A DNA stretch of 64,000 bases, from the NCBI RefSeq assembly GCF_042453785.1, contig NC_091677.1:5055501-5119500 (forward strand), read 5' to 3'. The notes below the pieces were generated by a model. That model did no database searches. It was not told the DNA's origin and worked only from the letters and a program-made list of their open reading frames with translations. Positions within the stretch are counted from its first letter, which is position 1. Each line of letters starts with the position of its first letter. The translations under genes and the position numbers were made by a program. Below, piece after piece: positions 59,555-64,000 of this stretch. This DNA comes from Malus domestica (Eukaryota; Streptophyta; Magnoliopsida; Rosales; Rosaceae).

Positions 59555-59690
59555 ATATCTTCACTTGTAAGTGAGAGATCTTAGGTTCAATTCTTGCTAA
59601 AAGCGAATTTAAATACATTATTGTTAGTCAATTATGAGGTTAAGCTGACCATTTACTCTTAGTGTAAATGATATCGTTTGTTCAAATAAA
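59555..59690 (+). mobile_element. tRNA-derived SINE, copy 5
   Basis: Shorter at the head than the copy at 27600; keeps CACTTGTAAGTGAGAG, the B-box part TAGGTTCAATTCTTGC, the body GTGAGGTTAAGC-like sequence (ATGAGGTTAAGCTGACC), and the end AGTGTAAATGATATCGTTTG with an A-rich tail. Confidence 0.6.
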
Positions 59691-59902
59691 AAAATTGAAA
59701 AGTGAAAAAAAAATACGGAAAATAGAAGGTAACAACAAAAAGAATAGAGCCCAATTAACAAGCACAGGCTTGAATCCAACTCCACAAAACCCTAACCACC
59801 CACCGACCCACCGGGCATCTCATGCTTCTCCCCTATTTCCACTGTCCCAAGCCCAAGCATTTCCTCCAAAACATATCTTTCCTCACTTGATGATGAGAGT
59901 AA

Positions 59903-60671
59903 GGCCATCTCCAACCGAGGGCTGGCCAAAGGGCTCTTTTGAGCCCTCTGGCCCTCCAAGATTCCCCAAGATATTAATATTTTAATGAACAGTACATGGC
60001 CATATTTGCCTCCGTCTCCAACCGAGGGCCAGAGGGCCAAAGGGCTCGTTTTAGCCCTGTCACAAAAAACCGTCTCCAACCGAGGGCCATAGGGCCAAAC
60101 ATAATTTATTATTTAAAAACTACAATTTAATGTTGTATAAATGGCCTAGGAAGTTATACGAAAAAAATAGAATTGAAAAAAAATATGAAACAAATTTTGT
60201 GAAATAGAAGTTATAGGAAAAAAAATATGAAAAAAAATTTGATTTATATGAAAAGGAAAAAAAAGGGAAAAAAAGAAGTTTAAATTCATTAAAAAAAAAA
60301 AAGAAGTTTAAATTCATTAAAAAAAAAAAAAAAAAGAGAGGCCTAATAATCCAACGGCTACTAGCCGTTACATTAAAAAACATTTCAAACTATTAGTGTC
60401 GGTTATAACCGACACTAATAGTAGAACTATTTTAAAAAAAAAAGCTCTTTAATGCTATCGATTTTAACCGACAGCAATAGGAAACATTAAAAAAAAAAAT
60501 AGCCAGCCCCGGGGCTGGCTGGCTGGCCGAAAGCAGCCAGCCCTCCAGCCCTCTCCGATCTCGTGGGGCCCTCCCAGATTCCAGAGCCCTCTGGCCTAGC
60601 CCTCGGTTGGAGACGGTTTTAGGGCTATTTTCGGCTATCTGGCCCTCTGGACCCTTCGGTTGGAGATGGCC
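59903..60671. mobile_element. PIF/Harbinger-type MITE D
   Basis: Flanked by TAA (59900-59902, 60672-60674); ends GGCCATCTCCAACCGAGGGC and GGTTGGAGATGGCC. It belongs to the family of 1390-3727 but its AT-rich centre is longer (A-runs and GAAAAAAAATATG tracts) and it has two GTCGGTTATAACCGACA-type palindromes near 60400-60475. Confidence 0.85.
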
Positions 60672-60674
60672 TAA

Positions 60675-61573
60675 GTCCCCCTAAGATGGCCTCCAATTAA
60701 TCAATTGCTTTACAAGCCCTCAATCGACCTGTCCCACTAAATGGCGCAAATTTTGGTGAGCTTCTTGTTCTACCAACAACATCAATTTGACCTCACCATA
60801 CCTAAACATGTATCTTCCCCCTCTAACTGACAGGATTCACCTCTAAAAAATGTAAATTTACATGTTTATTTACATTTTTTGAGTGAAATAAGTATTTTAC
60901 ATCTCGTCCATTAGAGAGTTTTCTGCTAGCCAAAAATACAAAATGTTGATTTGAATGCATTTGCATCTCTCATCTTATCATTTATAAACTTATAATCAGC
61001 CCAACCTTTTCTTCTTCTCATAAAACAGCTGTTGACATCTTATTAGATAAACTGATTTATGAAATCTGATATTACTCCCAATAGAAAAACGAAGAGTAGG
61101 CTTTGAGGATTTTCTCAAATTTTCTATTTGTTGTACTGCCGACAGACATGGATTTAAGCATCCACTGTTGATGGTAATCCTCCATATTGCAGTGGATCTT
61201 AACTGTCGAATTCATGATTATTCTTCTGCAAAATAGTATGCCAAAAAGGGGGAGTTGGGTGCCATTTCTTCTTTTGTTCTTAGCCACCATCGAAAGGAAG
61301 AAAACGAGTGAGAAAATACTACGTCGTTCAAATTTAACAATAAACAAATGTCACTTATTAGCTAGGAACATTATATGGTTCAAAGTTTGCTACACTACCT
61401 ACCTAATCACTAACTAATTCTAAAGCCTTTTTCTATGATTATGCTCCCTACTATATAAAATATGCAAAACCCTAGCTACCCCAAATGAAATTCATGGTGT
61501 AAATTGTAATTTCTAGATCCTTCGAGAAGCCATATATATATTGACATCCACTTAATTAAGCAGAAATAATATC

Positions 61574-61617
<44 letters not shown>

Positions 61618-62280
61618 TGAAGGAGGTTCAATTAATTTTAAATGTTAATTGACGGACAAAAATGTTTAGATATGTATGGGTTAGAGATTGATAGGGATAG
61701 TTTCCAGTTTAGTCCAACATAAAGTATGGTTTCGAGGTCATTGCTGAAGTAATAGTACTCAAAGGGGTAAGGAGGAGCAAAAGCTTTTGTAAACTATTTT
61801 ATTTTCTTCAGCCGCGTCAAATCGAGCATTACATACAGTGAATCTTTAAGCATGACAAGATCTTGAAACTCTTTTGTAATCTTTTCAAAGATTAGCACTA
61901 ATATATAGTTTCTATATACATCATTACCTATATTAGGCATAGAATGCATAAACAAATGAGTTAAGCCAATTAAGCACTTCTCAACTTTCCAAATAAGCTA
62001 CTTAGATAAAGCTCAAAGGCCAGGTGTAAGATAGGTGACTCATCGATCCCCTCTCCATTCAATACTTTATGCCCCCCATTCCCTTAATAGCATCCTAGAA
62101 ACTTCTTTGTGTGCTTAAAAAAATAGATGTCATTAACCATTAACAAAATTAATGCTGATTAAGCATGCAAATACTTTTATCACAGATGTTAAACCCTAGT
62201 TGGATAAAAGCCACTGTCCAAGGAGACATCAACAACCCACTAACTCATTTTGGCTTAGTTAAGATTTTATGCTTAATTTT
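60675..62280. other. Intergenic
   Basis: AT-rich, with an (AT)n run at about 61578-61615. No gene or identified element; short ORFs in it lack any recognisable motif. Confidence 0.45.
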
Positions 62281-62287
62281 TTTAGAA

Positions 62288-62443
62288 ATGCTAGTAAGAC
62301 TAAATTTGTGGATAAAGTTTTGAAAATATGAAAGTTGATGATTGATTTATTACTTACACGTTGATAAATGTGTTTTTTCTTATTGGTGACATATCATTTG
62401 GTTTGTAAATTTAGTCTTCAAATTTAATCTTCCTAGCATTACC
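62288..62443. mobile_element. Small TIR MITE
   Basis: Terminal repeats AAATGCTAGTAAGACTAAAT and, in reverse, AATGCTAGGAAGATTAAATT. AT-rich interior; the target duplication is not clear. Confidence 0.6.
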
Positions 62444-62569
62444 CATTTTTTTATTAAGAAACTTCTTCATTAATCTTAAATAACAATGACAGACAAGTTA
62501 TACAATGTGGCTTTGTGTTTTTTTATTTTTATTTTTATTTTTTATCGAAATGTGGCCTTGTGTTATGCT

Positions 62570-63081
62570 CAAGGTTTAAAATATCGATGATATCGGAAAT
62601 ATCGGAGTCCAAAAACACGGAAATTTGGATGGAAATATCGGGATATTATCGATATCGATTAAAATTGAATAAAAACCACGGAAATTGTAAGAAAAACTTG
62701 GAAATTTTTATTGAAACTTTGCAGGATGTTTATTTAGTCAATTATCTATTAGTTTATCACAAAAAATTTGGAAGGAAATGCATTGCATGATAGATTTAAC
62801 TGATTTAAGTTGATTATATAGCGAGCTGGCAAGCATTGTGAGTGTAGAAAATATGTAGTAATTAACGAAAGAAGTTTAAACACACCATAATCATTTATAT
62901 ATAATGAATTAATACAATATTTTACACTTCATACATTGCATGGTAAGATATATGAGTGACTTAGTACCACATAGAGTTCCTATCAAGGTCTAAAATATCA
63001 ATGATATCGAAAATATCGGTACTCCAAACACACGGAAATTTCGATAAAAATATCGGGATATTATCGATATTTTAGACCTTG
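62570..63081. mobile_element. hAT-type MITE, 512 bp, with repeated left end
   Basis: A perfect 8-bp duplication GTTATGCT (62562-62569, 63082-63089). Ends are CAAGGTTTAAAATATCGATG and, reversed, CAAGGTCTAAAATATCGATA. A second copy of the left end lies inside at about 62986 (CAAGGTCTAAAATATCAATG), so it looks like a fused or internally duplicated element. Many ATATCG repeats. Confidence 0.85.
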
Positions 63082-63506
63082 GTTATGCTACAAGGAATAT
63101 TGGTGGTGATGTCATATAGTATGCGGAGTAGGGTTTGACGAGCCAGCCGTTGTGCTGTGATTGGCTGAAGGTGTTGAGCTGGTTGAGACCCATGTCTCAA
63201 CACGTGTACTCAGGCTTGTAGAGGGAAGGGTCAATTCGAATTCATGATATGGCGAGAGACAGAAGCAGAGATTCGGTTCAAAGATATTGACTGAGATCAT
63301 CAAAATGCATTAAACCAAATAAATTAAATATTCAAGTCACTGATTCAGAGGGAGGATATATACCATGTATTATGTGTATATATAAGAGGAAGTTAACCTA
63401 TAGCCATGCATTGTGCAATATAACCAGTGTGCCATAGAATACAAAGAAAACAAACAAGTACTACTTATTGAGTTGAGTTGAAAGAGATCAAAGTGCGAAG
63501 TTAAAG

Positions 63507-64000
63507 ATGGTAGCTATGATGGGTTGGGGTGGTGTTGGAGAACAAGGATGGAGGAAAGGTCCTTGGACTCCTGAGGAGGATAAGCTGCTCAGTGAATATG
63601 TCACCTTGCATGGAGAGGGAAGATGGAGTTCTGTGTCTAGGTCTACGGGTAATCAATCAAGTTAATTAGTCTGTTGACTGTTTTTTAACTACTTTTTTTA
63701 CACCAGTTCTAATTATTTAAATGTCATATATTGTTTCTGAGAGCTTTAATTTCGGATTAACTGATCATCTTAGGCATGCATGCATGCTCACTTAGGGTTT
63801 TTTCTTCTTTAACAAAAGTACTATTTTCAGGTCTGAACAGGAATGGGAAAAGTTGCAGACTCAGATGGGTGAATTATATGAGGCCAGGACTGAAGAGAGG
63901 GCATATAACACCTCAGGAGGAAGGCATCATCATTGAATTGCATGCTTTATGGGGTAACAAGTAAGTAATAATAGCCTAGCTAACTAATACTCTCTCTCTC
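63507..64000 (+). CDS. R2R3-MYB transcription factor, 5' part
   Basis: The gene runs off the window. Exons seen: 63507-63648 and 63831-63960, followed by a GT donor. They encode [20 protein letters not shown], then the R2 repeat with its three Trp (WTPEED, RWSS, RWVNY) and the KSCRLRW recognition helix, and the start of R3 ([20 protein letters not shown]...WGNK). The exon breaks after STG and WGNK are the standard R2R3-MYB positions. The text is close to the MYB27/MYB48/MYB59-type group, but the subgroup cannot be fixed without the C-terminus. A start at the second ATG (MMGWGG) is also possible. Confidence 0.9.

Noticed and set aside
59668-60079. ORFs on both strands near 59.7-60.1 kb
   Set aside because: They run into MITE D and have no domain resemblance.
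1-64000. CRISPR arrays, operons or bacterial signals
   Set aside because: None found; spliced genes and plant retroelements show nuclear plant DNA.

Overview
The window is nuclear DNA of a dicot plant. Every gene has spliceosomal introns with GT-AG ends (one GC-AG), and the intergenic space is AT-rich and full of plant transposons. Seven complete genes and one 5'-partial gene can be modelled. Cassandra TRIM elements, an Au-type SINE and abundant Harbinger, hAT and Mutator-type MITEs, together with the protein sequences, suggest Rosaceae (an apple or pear type genome). That taxon is an inference from repeat style, not a proof.

Layout. 1-5.1 kb: repeats only, including three Harbinger-type MITEs in a row, one carrying a nested Cassandra element. 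5.2-10.3 kb: two COBRA-like genes tail to tail (COB/COBL1 type on +, COBL4 type on -), both GPI-anchored cell-wall proteins. 10.8-17.3 kb: a nested transposon stack in which LINE reverse-transcriptase sequence encloses an LTR element with an antisense ORF, which encloses a 997-bp hAT MITE. 18.6-19.3 kb: a three-exon B12D-type gene. 20.6-21.6 kb: a trimeric Cassandra element (three LTRs, two internal domains) carrying 5S rRNA-like sequence. 23.6-26.4 kb: a secreted PLC-like (PI-PLC X) gene with a SINE in intron 5 and a GC-AG intron 6. 28.9-34.4 kb: a broken Ty3/gypsy element on - that lacks integrase. 34.4-45.9 kb: gene-poor, with several MITEs and a TRIM. 45.9-48.5 kb: CYP85A (brassinosteroid 6-oxidase). 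50.8-53.5 kb: UDP-arabinopyranose mutase (RGP). 54.3-58.9 kb (-): TRM1 tRNA dimethyltransferase in 12 exons. 59.5-63.1 kb: SINE and MITE insertions. 63.5 kb to the end: the first two exons of an R2R3-MYB gene that runs off the window.

The genes do not form an operon-like unit. COBL4, COB/COBL and RGP all act in cell-wall building and CYP85A makes a growth hormone, but adjacency here is probably incidental, apart from the COBRA pair, which looks like an old inverted duplication. Exon borders were set by reading splice sites and confirmed by an open frame across all junctions (457, 432, 86, 365, 464, 356 and 579 aa). I did not find a convincing undescribed biological system. The most unusual items are the trimeric Cassandra with intact target-site duplication, the three-layer nested transposon, a duplicated and disabled splice acceptor in TRM1, and a 3 x 34-bp CCAAT/ACGTGTC array in an LTR promoter.
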